Of a stretch of DNA of 64,000 nt, positions 16,242 to 25,639 are shown in pieces. The notes under the pieces were generated by a model. That model was given only the letters and a program-made list of their open reading frames with translations. It was not told where the DNA came from and did not search any database. Numbering within the stretch: position 1 is the stretch's first letter; every line of letters starts with the position of its first letter. Position numbers and translations under genes: made by a program. Origin of the DNA: Roseovarius lutimaris (GTDB taxonomy: Bacteria > Pseudomonadota > Alphaproteobacteria > Rhodobacterales > Rhodobacteraceae). The DNA is taken from positions 62,001 to 126,000 of the forward strand of contig NZ_FOVP01000010.1 of NCBI RefSeq assembly GCF_900115165.1. Reading direction: 5' to 3'.

Positions 16242-19200
16242 ATGAGCACACGTCTGGCCACCGGCGGCCGCCTTCTCGACACGGGCCGCGCCGTCAATTT
16301 TACCTTTAACGGCAAACGCTTGCGCGGCCATGTCGGCGATACGCTAGCCTCGGCTCTACTCGCCAACGACCAGATGCTGGTGGGGCGCTCGTTCAAGTAC
16401 CACCGCCCGCGCGGCATCGTGGCAAGTGGGGCCGAAGAACCCAACGCGCTTGTCGGCCTCGGCAGCGGCGCGCGGTTTGAGCCGAACCAGCGGGTCACCA
16501 CGACCGAGCTGTTTGACGGGCTTTCGGCCAATAGCCAGAATCACTGGCCAAGCCTCGACTTCGACGTCGGCGCAATCAATGCGAAACTCGGCCGCTTCAT
16601 GCCTGCGGGTTTTTATTACAAGATGTTCATCCATCCGCGCCCGTTCTGGAAACATGTCTACGAGCCCTTCATCCGCCACGCTGCCGGTCTTGGCAAAGCG
16701 CCGAAAGACCGCGATGGCGACCGCTATGAGCATTTTTATGCCTTCACCGACGTGCTTGTGATCGGCGGTGGTGTGGCCGGGCTTCAATCCGCGCTCTGCG
16801 CCGCTCAATCCGGCGCCAAGGTGATGGTTCTGGAACAGACCGCCCATTGGGGCGGACGCGCGCCGGTCGATGGCGGCACTGTCGATGGTGCGCCGGTCGA
16901 GGCCTTCATCGAGGGCATTATTGCAAAATTGCAAGACATGCCCAATGTCACCCTGCGCAACCGTTGCATGGGGGCAGGGGTCTATGATCACGGCTATGCG
17001 CTTGGCTATGAGCGGATCACCGATCACGCGCCCGACGTGGACGCGCCGCGCCACCGCCTCTGGCGCATTCGGGCCAGCCAGATCATCACCGCCACCGGCG
17101 CCATCGAGCGCCCGCTCAGCTTTGCCGGTAATGACATTCCCGGCGTCATGCTGGCGGCCGCGGTACGCGACTACGCGGTGAACTACGGCGTCTCGATTGG
17201 TGATCGCACGGTTGTCGTGACCAATAACGACGATGCCTATCGCACCGCGATCACGCTCAAAAATCTTGGCCTCGACATACCGGCGATCCTTGATGCCCGC
17301 GCCTCGGGCGGCGGGGCCTTGGCGGATGAGGCCCGCGCGCTTGGCATCCGGGTCGAGAACGGCAAGGCCATCGCCTCGGTCAAGGGCGGCAAGCGGGTCA
17401 CCGGCGTGGCGATCTGCGCACAGGCCGGCGAAGGCGCTGTGCTCGAAGAAATCAACTGCGACGCGGTTGCCATGTCGGGCGGCTGGTCGCCGGTGGTTCA
17501 CCTCTGGTCACATTGCGGTGGCAAGCTGATCTGGGACGCCGAGCGCGCCCATTTCCGCCCCGACGCCAGCAAGCCGCCGCTCGGCGCAACCGGCGAGGGG
17601 TTTGTGATCGTGGCGGGTGCTGCCAATGGCGCGGGCGATCTGGCCGCGACGCTGGCCGACGCCGACGCGGCGGGCAAGGCGGCGGCCACGGCCAGCGGGC
17701 ACAAGCCGAAGAACGTCGCTGCGCCGCAAGGCTCGGCGAGCGATGAGGCGCCGCTTCTGCCGGTCTGGCTCATGCCGCAGGGCGCGGGCATCAATCTGCG
17801 GATGAAATCCTGGCTGGATTATCAGAACGACGTCAAGGTGTCGGACGTGCAACTTGCCGCGCGCGAAGGCTTTGAGAGTGTCGAGCATGCCAAGCGCTAT
17901 ACCACCCTCGGCATGGCGACGGATCAGGGCAAGTTGAGCAATATCAACGGTCTGGCCATTCTCTCGGACGCGCTTAACCAGCCGATCCCGCAGACCGGCA
18001 CAACCACCTTCCGCCCGCCCTACACGCCGATTTCACTGGCGGCTATCGGTGGCGAGGCGCGCGGCGAGATATTCCAGCCGCTGCGCAAGACCCCGATCCA
18101 TGGCTGGCACGAAGAGAACGGCGCGCATTTTGAACCGGTCGGTCAATGGCGGCGCCCCTATTGCTATCCACGCGGCGAGGAAAGCCACCGCGACGCGGTC
18201 AGCCGCGAGATCAACCAGACCCGTGGTGCGCTTGGCCTTCTCGATGCCTCGACCCTTGGCAAGATCATCGTCAAGGGCCCGGATGCGGGCAAGTTTCTCG
18301 ACATGCTTTACACCAATATGATGAGCACCCTGAAACCGGGCCGCTGTCGCTATGGGTTGATGTGCAACGAAAACGGCTTTTTGATGGATGACGGCGTGGT
18401 TGCGCGCATCGACGAGGATACCTTCCTATGTCACACCACCACCGGCGGCGCCGAAGCGATCCATGGCCATATGGAAGACTGGCTGCAATGCGAATGGTGG
18501 GATTGGAAGGTTTATACCGCTAATGTGACCGAGCAATATGCCCAAATCGCCGTGGTTGGCCCCAAGGCCCGCGCGGTTCTTGAAAAGCTGACCGAGGATG
18601 ACCTGAGCGCCGAGGGCCTCAGCTTCATGGGCTGGAAGGATCTCACGCTGGCGGGCATGCCTGCGCGCGCCTATCGGATTTCGTTCTCGGGCGAGCTGAG
18701 CTATGAAATTGCGGTGCCTGCAAGCTATGGCCGCGCGCTCTGGGATGCTTTGCTTGAGGCGGGCGGCGAATTTGACGTGATGCCCTATGGCACTGAGGGT
18801 CTGCATGTGATGCGCGCCGAAAAGGGCTTTATCATGATCGGCGATGAGACCGACGGCACGGTGATCCCGCAGGATCTCAACATGCAATGGGCGATTTCCA
18901 AGAAGAAAGACGACTATCTTGGCAAACGTGCCCAGGAACGCAGCCATATGGCCGATCCGAAACGCTGGAAGCTGGTCGGGCTTGAGACGCTTGATGGTTC
19001 GGTCCTGCCCGATGGCGCCTATGCCACGGCGGCGGGCCATAATGCCAATGGTCAGCGTGAAACCCAGGGGCGCGTCACCTCGACCTATTATTCGCCGACG
19101 CTCGGGCGCGGGATTGCCATGGGCCTTGTGCTTGATGGGCCGGATCGGATGGGCGATGTGATCGAGATTCCAAAGGTGGATGGCGGGATCGTCAAGGCGC

Positions 19201-19253
19201 GAATTGTCGATCCGATCTTTTTCGACAAAGACGGGGAAAAGCAAAATGTCTAA
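16242..19253 (+). CDS. soxA: Sarcosine oxidase, alpha subunit
   Basis: 1003 residues, full length for SoxA. The domain order is an N-terminal Fer2-like domain (FTFNGKRLRGHVGDTLASAL), an NAD(P)-binding Rossmann domain (VLVIGGGVAGLQSALCAAQ at about 171-190), a pyridine-nucleotide-disulfide oxidoreductase-like part, and a C-terminal GcvT-like folate-binding aminomethyltransferase domain (about 620-1000). The alpha subunit binds NAD+ and transfers the one-carbon unit to tetrahydrofolate. GAGGG precedes the ATG. Its last eight bases overlap soxG. Confidence 0.95.
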   Translation: MSTRLATGGRLLDTGRAVNFTFNGKRLRGHVGDTLASALLANDQMLVGRSFKYHRPRGIVASGAEEPNALVGLGSGARFEPNQRVTTTELFDGLSANSQNHWPSLDFDVGAINAKLGRFMPAGFYYKMFIHPRPFWKHVYEPFIRHAAGLGKAPKDRDGDRYEHFYAFTDVLVIGGGVAGLQSALCAAQSGAKVMVLEQTAHWGGRAPVDGGTVDGAPVEAFIEGIIAKLQDMPNVTLRNRCMGAGVYDHGYALGYERITDHAPDVDAPRHRLWRIRASQIITATGAIERPLSFAGNDIPGVMLAAAVRDYAVNYGVSIGDRTVVVTNNDDAYRTAITLKNLGLDIPAILDARASGGGALADEARALGIRVENGKAIASVKGGKRVTGVAICAQAGEGAVLEEINCDAVAMSGGWSPVVHLWSHCGGKLIWDAERAHFRPDASKPPLGATGEGFVIVAGAANGAGDLAATLADADAAGKAAATASGHKPKNVAAPQGSASDEAPLLPVWLMPQGAGINLRMKSWLDYQNDVKVSDVQLAAREGFESVEHAKRYTTLGMATDQGKLSNINGLAILSDALNQPIPQTGTTTFRPPYTPISLAAIGGEARGEIFQPLRKTPIHGWHEENGAHFEPVGQWRRPYCYPRGEESHRDAVSREINQTRGALGLLDASTLGKIIVKGPDAGKFLDMLYTNMMSTLKPGRCRYGLMCNENGFLMDDGVVARIDEDTFLCHTTTGGAEAIHGHMEDWLQCEWWDWKVYTANVTEQYAQIAVVGPKARAVLEKLTEDDLSAEGLSFMGWKDLTLAGMPARAYRISFSGELSYEIAVPASYGRALWDALLEAGGEFDVMPYGTEGLHVMRAEKGFIMIGDETDGTVIPQDLNMQWAISKKKDDYLGKRAQERSHMADPKRWKLVGLETLDGSVLPDGAYATAAGHNANGQRETQGRVTSTYYSPTLGRGIAMGLVLDGPDRMGDVIEIPKVDGGIVKARIVDPIFFDKDGEKQNV

Positions 19254-19815
19254 CGCAGTCAGCGCACTGGCCGGGGCCAGCTATGATGGCTTTGCCCGGA
19301 TCGAGGATCAGGGCCTGCACGGGATGATCACCCTGCGCGGGGATCTGGCCAGCAAAGAGGTCAAGGCGGCCGTCAAGGCGGCCACCGGGCTGGCCGTGCC
19401 CGGCCAGCGTCAGGCGCTCAGCGGGAGTGACACCGCCGCGCTCTGGATGTCGCCGGATGAATTGCTGTTGATGTGCCCTTATGGCGATGTGGCGGCTACG
19501 CTTGCAAAGATCGAAAAAGCCCTTGCCGGTCAGCATTTCCTGGTCGTCAACGTCTCTGACGCGCGCACCTTCCTGCGCATCAGCGGTGCGGGTGCACGCG
19601 AGGTTCTGGCCAAGCTTTGCCCGGTTGACCTCTCGCCAGAGGCCTTTACTCCCGGCATGTTCCGCCGCACCCGCATGGCGCAGGTGCCTGCCGCCTTCTG
19701 GCTTGACGAGGCGGGGGCGTTTCATCTGATCTGTTTCCGCTCGGTTGCGGATTACGCCTTCAACCTGTTGAAAACATCGGCAAAACCCGGCGGCGAAGTG
19801 GGCTATTTCGCCTGA
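19246..19815 (+). CDS. soxG: Sarcosine oxidase, gamma subunit
   Basis: 189 residues, related to the GcvT fold, starting MSNAVSALAGASYDGF. The C-terminal FHLICFRSVADYAFNLL is typical of SoxG. It overlaps the soxA stop by eight bases, so translation is coupled. Its own stop codon lies inside the left arm of an 11-bp inverted repeat (19811-19821). This is the last gene of the sox operon. Confidence 0.93.
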   Translation: MSNAVSALAGASYDGFARIEDQGLHGMITLRGDLASKEVKAAVKAATGLAVPGQRQALSGSDTAALWMSPDELLLMCPYGDVAATLAKIEKALAGQHFLVVNVSDARTFLRISGAGAREVLAKLCPVDLSPEAFTPGMFRRTRMAQVPAAFWLDEAGAFHLICFRSVADYAFNLLKTSAKPGGEVGYFA

Positions 19816-19873
19816 TCCCGCCAAACCCGACAGAAAAACTCCGCCAAGCGGGGTTGACCTTTGCGGGATCAGG
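19811..19873. repeat. Nested inverted repeat between soxG and sodB
   Basis: CCTGATCCCGC (19811-19821) and GCGGGATCAGG (19863-19873) are perfect 11-base inverted arms. Inside them AACCC/GGGTT and CCGC-CAA-GCGG can also pair, so the whole 63 bases can fold into one long stem. There is no T-run. It includes the soxG stop codon and lies 50 bases before sodB, so it may protect the sox mRNA end or act in the sodB leader. Confidence 0.6.
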
Positions 19874-19925
19874 CCACCATGTATGGGGCATCTGATTTGA
19901 ACGCACAGAACAGGGGGATAACCCA

Positions 19926-20525
19926 ATGGCTTTTGAACTTCCCGATCTTCCTTATGCCCACGACGCGCTTGCCGCGCATGGCATGTCCGCCGAAACGCTC
20001 GAATATCATCACGACCTGCACCACAAGGCCTATGTCGACAACGGCAACAAGCTGATTTCCGGCACCGAGTGGGACGGCAAGTCGCTTGAGGCGATCATCA
20101 AGGGCACTTATGACAAGACGGCCGTGGCGCAAAACGGCATCTTCAACAACATCAGCCAGCTCTGGAACCACAATCAGTTCTGGGAAATGATGAGCCCCAA
20201 GAAAACCGGCATGCCCGGCGAGCTTGAAAAAGCCATCACCGACAGCTTTGGCTCGGTTGACGAGTTCAAGTCGCAGTTTTCCGCCGCTGGCGCAGGGCAG
20301 TTCGGCTCTGGCTGGGCCTGGCTTGTCAAGGATAGCGACGGCTCGCTGAAGGTCACCAAGACCGAGAATGGCGTCAACCCGGTCTGCTTTGGCCAGACCG
20401 CGCTTTTGGGCTGTGATGTGTGGGAGCATTCCTATTACATCGACTTCCGCAACAAGCGCCCGGCCTATCTTACCAACTTCCTCGACAATCTGGTGAACTG
20501 GGAAAACGTCGCCTCGCGGATGTAA
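19926..20525 (+). CDS. sodB: Superoxide dismutase, Fe type
   Basis: 199 residues. The metal ligands are H28 (EYHHDLHHK), H82 (LWNH), D164 and H168 (DVWEHSYYID). Gln78 in ISQLWNH is the position occupied by the iron-type glutamine, which supports Fe rather than Mn. No signal peptide is visible, so it is cytoplasmic. A single-gene unit: structured DNA precedes it and a strong terminator follows. It could help against oxidative by-products of the upstream oxidase, but the separate transcription makes that only an idea. Confidence 0.95.
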   Translation: MAFELPDLPYAHDALAAHGMSAETLEYHHDLHHKAYVDNGNKLISGTEWDGKSLEAIIKGTYDKTAVAQNGIFNNISQLWNHNQFWEMMSPKKTGMPGELEKAITDSFGSVDEFKSQFSAAGAGQFGSGWAWLVKDSDGSLKVTKTENGVNPVCFGQTALLGCDVWEHSYYIDFRNKRPAYLTNFLDNLVNWENVASRM

Positions 20526-20562
20526 CCCAAGCGATATCAGGGCGCGTTCGCCCCTGAGAATT

Positions 20563-20594
20563 GCCCCGCTGGCGCGTCGTCAGCGGGGCTTTTT
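20563..20594 (+). terminator. Rho-independent terminator of sodB
   Basis: GCCCCGCTG (20563-20571) pairs with CAGCGGGGC (20581-20589), with a 9-base loop followed by TTTTT (20590-20594). This is a classical intrinsic terminator 38 bases after the sodB stop. Confidence 0.9.
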
Positions 20595-20687
20595 CGTGCC
20601 TTGGCGCAAATTTGGCGCGTATCGCCTTGCCTTGCCCCGCAGGATCAGGCAGCAGGTTGAGAGACATCAAAACCCATAGGACACCCC

Positions 20688-21584
20688 ATGCGCGAGGCGA
20701 CAAAAGGGATCATTGCGATGGTCGCCACCTGCACGATCTGGGGGCTGTCGGGGATTTATTACAAGCTGCTGGAGCATATCCCGCCGATTGAAATTCTCGC
20801 GCATCGCACGCTTTGGTCCTGTGTTTTCTTTGCGCTGATCCTTTTGGTGCAGGGGCGGATTTCTGTTTTGGGTCAAACGGTTCGGAACCGCCGTTCGGTT
20901 CTTCTGATCGGTTTTGCGGCGCTGATGATCTCGACCAACTGGTTCGTGTTCATCACCTCGATTCAGGTGGGCCGTGCGGTCGAGGCCTCCTTGGGCTATT
21001 ACATCTTTCCGCTGGTGGCGGTGCTTTTGGGCGCTGTGGCCTTTGGCGAGCGCCTTGGCCGGGCGCAGATGGTTGCGGTGGCCTTGGCGGTGTCGGCGGT
21101 GGTGACGCTGACGGTGGGCCTTGGCGTGGCGCCCTGGATCGCGCTTATTCTGGCCTCATCCTTTGGGCTTTACGGCCTTGTAAAAAAGGGGCTTTCGGTT
21201 GGCCCCGTGGTGTCGGTCACCGCCGAGGTCATGCTTTTGTCACCGATTGCCCTGGCGGTTTTGTGGTGGTTTCATTCCGACGGGCATGGCGCCTTTGGCA
21301 CGTCCTTTCGCGACAGCGCGCTGCTGGCGTTTTCCGGGCCGCTGACCGCCACGCCGCTGATCATGTTCAGCTATGCCACCAAGCGCATCCGGCTGGCGAC
21401 CGTGGGCCTTGTGCAATACCTCAACCCGAGCCTGCAATTTCTTGTCGCCACGCTGCTTTTCCGCGAGGTCTTCAGCTTTTGGCACGCGATTGCCTTTGCG
21501 ATGATCTGGACCGCGCTCGCGATCTATACCACCGCATCCTTGCGTCAGGACAGGGCGGCGCGCAGAGCAATTATCAAATCCTGA
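20688..21584 (+). CDS. rarD: RarD/EamA-family transporter
   Basis: 298 residues with ten predicted membrane segments in two EamA repeats. The start MREATKGIIAMVATCTIWGL and IYYKLLEHIPPIEILAHRTLWS matches RarD proteins, first named for chloramphenicol sensitivity. They probably transport small metabolites, and the substrate is unknown. AGGA precedes the ATG. The final 40 bases are shared, in opposite orientation, with the end of the LOG-family gene. Confidence 0.88.
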   Translation: MREATKGIIAMVATCTIWGLSGIYYKLLEHIPPIEILAHRTLWSCVFFALILLVQGRISVLGQTVRNRRSVLLIGFAALMISTNWFVFITSIQVGRAVEASLGYYIFPLVAVLLGAVAFGERLGRAQMVAVALAVSAVVTLTVGLGVAPWIALILASSFGLYGLVKKGLSVGPVVSVTAEVMLLSPIALAVLWWFHSDGHGAFGTSFRDSALLAFSGPLTATPLIMFSYATKRIRLATVGLVQYLNPSLQFLVATLLFREVFSFWHAIAFAMIWTALAIYTTASLRQDRAARRAIIKS

Positions 21585-22096
21585 ACACTATCAACGGCTT
21601 GCATGAAGTCCTTAAGGGATTCATCGGCAAAGCCCTGGTCCACGACGTGATCCATCAATTGCATGAGGGGCGCCCAGTACCCTTCGGTATTCAATAGAAA
21701 AATGGGCTTTGCATGCAGGCCGATCTGGCGCCAGGTGAGAACCTCGAAAAACTCATCCAGCGATCCGGCGCCACCGGGCAAAACCACAATGGCGTCCGAG
21801 TTCATATACATGACCTTCTTGCGCTCGTGCATGGTTTCGGTGACCACGAGATGGGTCAGGTCTGTCTTGCCCACCTCAAGACTCATCAAATGCACCGGGA
21901 TCACGCCAAAGGTGTCGCCCCCCGCGTTCTGCGCTGCGCGCGCGGTGGCCCCCATCAGCCCGACATCGCCCGCGCCATAGACAAGCCGCCAGCCGTTTTG
22001 CGCCAACATCTCGCCGACGGCGGTGGCGTCTTCGCTATATCGTGGGTTTTTGCCAGGACGTGCGCCGCAAAAGACACAGACGGACAGGACTGTCAT
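21545..22096 (-). CDS. LOG family protein (nucleoside 5'-monophosphate phosphoribohydrolase-like, TIGR00730)
   Basis: 183 residues of the lysine-decarboxylase-like Rossmann fold. It begins SVCVFCGARPGKNPRY. The nucleotide loop is VYGAGDVGLMGATARAA, and the catalytic signature is PGGAGSLDEFFEVLTW. LOG enzymes remove ribose-5-phosphate from nucleoside monophosphates, and in plants and some bacteria they release cytokinins. The signature arginine region MHERKKVM is present. The ATG at 22096 gives the family N-terminus. Its 3' end lies inside rarD (21545-21584). Confidence 0.88.
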   Translation of the reverse strand: MTVLSVCVFCGARPGKNPRYSEDATAVGEMLAQNGWRLVYGAGDVGLMGATARAAQNAGGDTFGVIPVHLMSLEVGKTDLTHLVVTETMHERKKVMYMNSDAIVVLPGGAGSLDEFFEVLTWRQIGLHAKPIFLLNTEGYWAPLMQLMDHVVDQGFADESLKDFMQAVDSVQDLIIALRAALS

Positions 22097-22199
22097 GAAA
22101 TCACCCCAGGCTAGGAAATGGTTGCTTTGACCCGTGATAGCCTTGTTGCTATTCTGCGGCAACCGTGCACTGTGCTGGGGACGGGGCGGAAGGAAAAAC

Positions 22200-23576
22200 A
22201 TGAGCAAATTGGCCGGTTTACGAACAGGTCCTGCGCTTGCGGCTGCGGGGGCTGCTGTCGTTGGGTTCGCCGGGCTGGCGATGTATCTCGGCGGCCTGTT
22301 TGATCCCGCAACAGCACCCGCACCAAGGCCAGCCGTCGAGGCGCAGCCCGAGCCGGTTGCGCAACCGCCCGCCAAGACCGAACCGTCAGGCGAGCCCGAC
22401 GTGGCAGAGGCCCCGGTCGCGCCCGCGATGCCCGATCCGCCGTCAATCGACACCTTCCGGCTTGACCCGGACGGACAGATGCTTGTCGCAGGTCAGGGCG
22501 CGCCGGGATGGGTGATTTCGGTTCTGCTGGATGGCATTGGAATTGCGACGGCGGTGAGCGACCCTACAGGCAAATTCGTAGAGTTCCTTGAGCTTCCCGC
22601 TAGCGATCAGCCGCGCATTCTGTCGCTGAGCATGACGCCGTCCGAGGGCGGCGAAACGCTGGCCTCGGGAGATGAAATCATCATCGCGGGCACCCCGGTC
22701 GCCGTCGCAGATGAGGCCCCCGATAAGACCGTATCCACAGTGGCCCTGGCGGTTTCCGATCCCGCGCCCGCCCCGGAGCCAATGACCCCAAGACCCGACA
22801 TAATCGAGGCTACGATATCCGAGGCCACAACAGAGGTCACAGAACAGGCTTTGACGCCAGATGTTGAGGCACCCGCGACAGAGACGCCAGAGGCCCTTGC
22901 CGCGCCAGCCCCTTCGGTTGTTGTGGCCGCCCCCAAAACGCCGGGGCGCGAAACGCCAAGGCCCGAATCGGCAATGCCCGAACCACCAATGCCCGAAACG
23001 CCAAAACCTGAAACGCGAAGGCCGTCGGCCTCGCCAACTGTTCTTCTGGCCGATGACACTGGCGTGCGGGTGCTTCAGGCCCCGGTTGCGGCGGGGGCGG
23101 CACCCGAGGTCATGTCAAGCGTGGCGCTTGACGCGATCACCTATTCCGACGATGGCGATGTTCATCTCTCTGGTCGCGCCCAAGGCACTGGATTCGTTCG
23201 CATCTACCTTGATAACAGGCCGGTTACGACCTCGCGTGTGGCGGCGGATGGCAACTGGAATAGCGATCTTCCAGAGGTAGATACCGGGGTTTATACCCTG
23301 CGCGTCGATGAGGTAAGCGCCGAGGGATCGGTCATTTCGCGCGTCGAGACGCCCTTCAAGCGCGAGGATCAGGCGATCCTTGCGACGCAGGACAATGCCG
23401 ATCAGACCGCCCGCGTGCGCGCCGTCACGGTTCAGCCGGGATCGACACTTTGGGCGATTTCGCGTGAGACTTACGGCGATGGCATCCAGTATGTGCGCGT
23501 TTACGAGGCCAATCGCGACCGGATCCGCGACCCCGATCTGATCTATCCCGGACAGGTGTTCACTCTGCCGCAATAG
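22200..23576 (+). CDS. LysM-domain envelope protein with Pro/Glu/Thr-rich linker
   Basis: 458 residues. A membrane anchor lies near the N-terminus (about 12-34, GPALAAAGAAVVGFAGLAMY). A low-complexity Pro/Ala/Glu/Thr linker follows, with short PEP/PET repeats encoded around 22945-23020. A bacterial Ig-like segment (about 340-405) precedes a C-terminal LysM domain (about 412-457, VQPGSTLWAISRETYGDG to IYPGQVFTLPQ). LysM binds peptidoglycan, so the protein probably links the inner membrane to the wall. It is divergent from the LOG gene. Many Rhodobacteraceae carry a protein with this layout. Confidence 0.82.
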   Translation: MSKLAGLRTGPALAAAGAAVVGFAGLAMYLGGLFDPATAPAPRPAVEAQPEPVAQPPAKTEPSGEPDVAEAPVAPAMPDPPSIDTFRLDPDGQMLVAGQGAPGWVISVLLDGIGIATAVSDPTGKFVEFLELPASDQPRILSLSMTPSEGGETLASGDEIIIAGTPVAVADEAPDKTVSTVALAVSDPAPAPEPMTPRPDIIEATISEATTEVTEQALTPDVEAPATETPEALAAPAPSVVVAAPKTPGRETPRPESAMPEPPMPETPKPETRRPSASPTVLLADDTGVRVLQAPVAAGAAPEVMSSVALDAITYSDDGDVHLSGRAQGTGFVRIYLDNRPVTTSRVAADGNWNSDLPEVDTGVYTLRVDEVSAEGSVISRVETPFKREDQAILATQDNADQTARVRAVTVQPGSTLWAISRETYGDGIQYVRVYEANRDRIRDPDLIYPGQVFTLPQ

Positions 23577-23641
23577 GGCGGGGCTGGCAATTGGCCTATC
23601 GGCGGTCTATCTGTGTGACAAGCGATTGAAAAGGCTTGCCC

Positions 23642-25462
23642 ATGCGCCACTCCCAAGTGACAAGTTCCGAAATGCCCAGCAACGGCTGGCGCACAATTCG
23701 GCGCGTCGCCCCATACCTGTGGCCCGCCGATCAGCCTTGGGTCAAGCGGCGGGTTGTGCTGGCCATACTGGCGCTTTTCGTGGCCAAATTCGTCGCGGTT
23801 GGCACGCCGTTCTTCTATAAGGCGGCGGTCGATGCCCTGGCCGGTGAGGGACAACCCGCCGCCTGGATGCTTGGCGCGGGCGCGGTCGGGCTTACCGTGG
23901 CCTATGGCATGGCGCGGTTGATGAATGTCGGGTTTCAGCAACTGCGTGACGTGATCTTCGCGCGTGTGGCACAACGCGCCCTGCGGTCGCTTGCGCTTAC
24001 GACGTTTCGCCATATCCATGCAATGTCGATGCGCTATCACATCACGCGCAAGACCGGCGGGCTTAGCCGGATTATCGAGCGCGGGGTCAAAGGCGTGGAA
24101 TTCCTGTTGCGGTTCCTGCTGTTTTCCATCGGGCCGCTGGTGCTTGAGCTGCTGATGATCGGTGTCATCCTCTGGGTGATGTTTGACGTCTGGTATCTTG
24201 TCGTGGTGATGGGCGTGATCGCGGCCTATGTGGCCTTTACCTTCAAGGTGACCGAGTGGCGTGTAAAGCTGCGCAAGGAGATGAACGATCAGGATACCGA
24301 CGCCAACCAGAAGGCGGTCGATAGCCTGCTGAATTTCGAGACGGTCAAGTATTTCGGCGCCGAAACCCGCGAGGCGATGCGCTATGATGCGGCGATGGCG
24401 GGCTATGAGCGCGCAGCGCTTCAGACCTCCTATTCGCTGGCCTTCCTCAACTTTGGTCAATCCTTTCTGATCACCGGGGGGCTTGTCGCGGTGATGGTGA
24501 TGGCGGCCTTTGGCGTGCAAAGCGGGGCCATGACTGTGGGCGATTTCGTCATGGTCAACGCCTATATGATTCAGATCACCATGCCGCTCAACTTTCTCGG
24601 AACCGTCTATCGCGAAATTCGCCAGTCTCTGGTTGATATGGGGGAAATGTTCGATTTATTAGAGCAAGAGCCAGATGTTGAGGATAAAAAAGATGCCGAT
24701 GTTCTAAAAGTGAAAGGCGCGTCGGTGCGTCTTGAAGCGGTGGACTTTGGATATGACAGCAAGAGACCGATTTTGAAGGGGGTCACTCTGGATGTGCCCG
24801 CCGGTCAAACGGTGGCCGTGGTTGGCCCCTCGGGCTCGGGTAAATCCACTATCGGGCGATTGTTGTTTCGGTTTTACGACGTGCAATCAGGTGCGGTTCT
24901 GATTGACGGTCAGGACGTGCGCGACGTGACGCAAGACAGCCTGCATGCGATGATCGGCGTCGTGCCGCAGGATACGGTGCTGTTCAATGACACGGTCGGC
25001 TATAACATCGGCTATGGGCGCGACGGCGCAACCCAGGCCGAGATCGAAGAGGCCGCGCGCGCCGCGCAGATCCATGATTTCATCGTGAGCCTGCCAGAGG
25101 GCTATGACACCCCGGTCGGCGAGCGCGGGCTCAAGCTCTCGGGGGGCGAGAAACAGCGCGTCGGGATCGCCCGGACCCTGTTGAAAAATCCGCCGATCCT
25201 GTTGCTGGACGAGGCCACAAGCGCGCTTGATACCCAGACCGAGCGCGACATTCAGGGCGCGCTTGCCAAGGCCGCCGAGGGGCGCACGGTGATCACCATC
25301 GCGCACCGCCTCTCGACCATTGCCGATGCCGACCGGATTGTCGTTCTGGAAGAGGGCCGGGTGGTCGAAGAGGGCAACCACGCCGAGCTTTTGGCGCGTC
25401 AGGGTCGCTATGCCGGCCTCTGGCAGCGCCAGGCGCGCGAACAGGATGAGGTCGCGGCCTGA
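23642..25462 (+). CDS. Atm1/HMT1-type ABC exporter (fused membrane and ATPase domains)
   Basis: About 606 residues. A six-helix ABC membrane domain (about 35-330) is followed by an ATPase with Walker A GPSGSGKST, signature LSGGEKQR and Walker B ILLLDEATSAL. The membrane domain carries YFGAE and NFGQS, typical of Atm1-like transporters, which export glutathione-linked persulfide or metal conjugates. An ATG at 23642 is favoured over a TTG two codons earlier. A short AT-richer stretch near 24655-24720 lies at the domain junction. It appears to be a monocistronic gene. Confidence 0.9.
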   Translation: MRHSQVTSSEMPSNGWRTIRRVAPYLWPADQPWVKRRVVLAILALFVAKFVAVGTPFFYKAAVDALAGEGQPAAWMLGAGAVGLTVAYGMARLMNVGFQQLRDVIFARVAQRALRSLALTTFRHIHAMSMRYHITRKTGGLSRIIERGVKGVEFLLRFLLFSIGPLVLELLMIGVILWVMFDVWYLVVVMGVIAAYVAFTFKVTEWRVKLRKEMNDQDTDANQKAVDSLLNFETVKYFGAETREAMRYDAAMAGYERAALQTSYSLAFLNFGQSFLITGGLVAVMVMAAFGVQSGAMTVGDFVMVNAYMIQITMPLNFLGTVYREIRQSLVDMGEMFDLLEQEPDVEDKKDADVLKVKGASVRLEAVDFGYDSKRPILKGVTLDVPAGQTVAVVGPSGSGKSTIGRLLFRFYDVQSGAVLIDGQDVRDVTQDSLHAMIGVVPQDTVLFNDTVGYNIGYGRDGATQAEIEEAARAAQIHDFIVSLPEGYDTPVGERGLKLSGGEKQRVGIARTLLKNPPILLLDEATSALDTQTERDIQGALAKAAEGRTVITIAHRLSTIADADRIVVLEEGRVVEEGNHAELLARQGRYAGLWQRQAREQDEVAA

Positions 25463-25639
25463 GCAGGGAACTGCCATAAAGACAGGCGCACTGCGAATCT
25501 GAGGGCGCGCGAGATTGTGGCGCTACATATCGCACTTGCCAGTTCTTGACCGCGATATATAGTAGGTCTTAGGAAGGTGCAGGGGCGCCCGCCCATGAAC
25601 CTGTCGCGACCACGATCCGGGTGAAGGGAAGTCAGTTAC

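Noticed and set aside
22945..23020. Possible CRISPR-like repeats
   Set aside because: The repeats are short, in frame and encode a Pro/Glu linker; there are no spacers.
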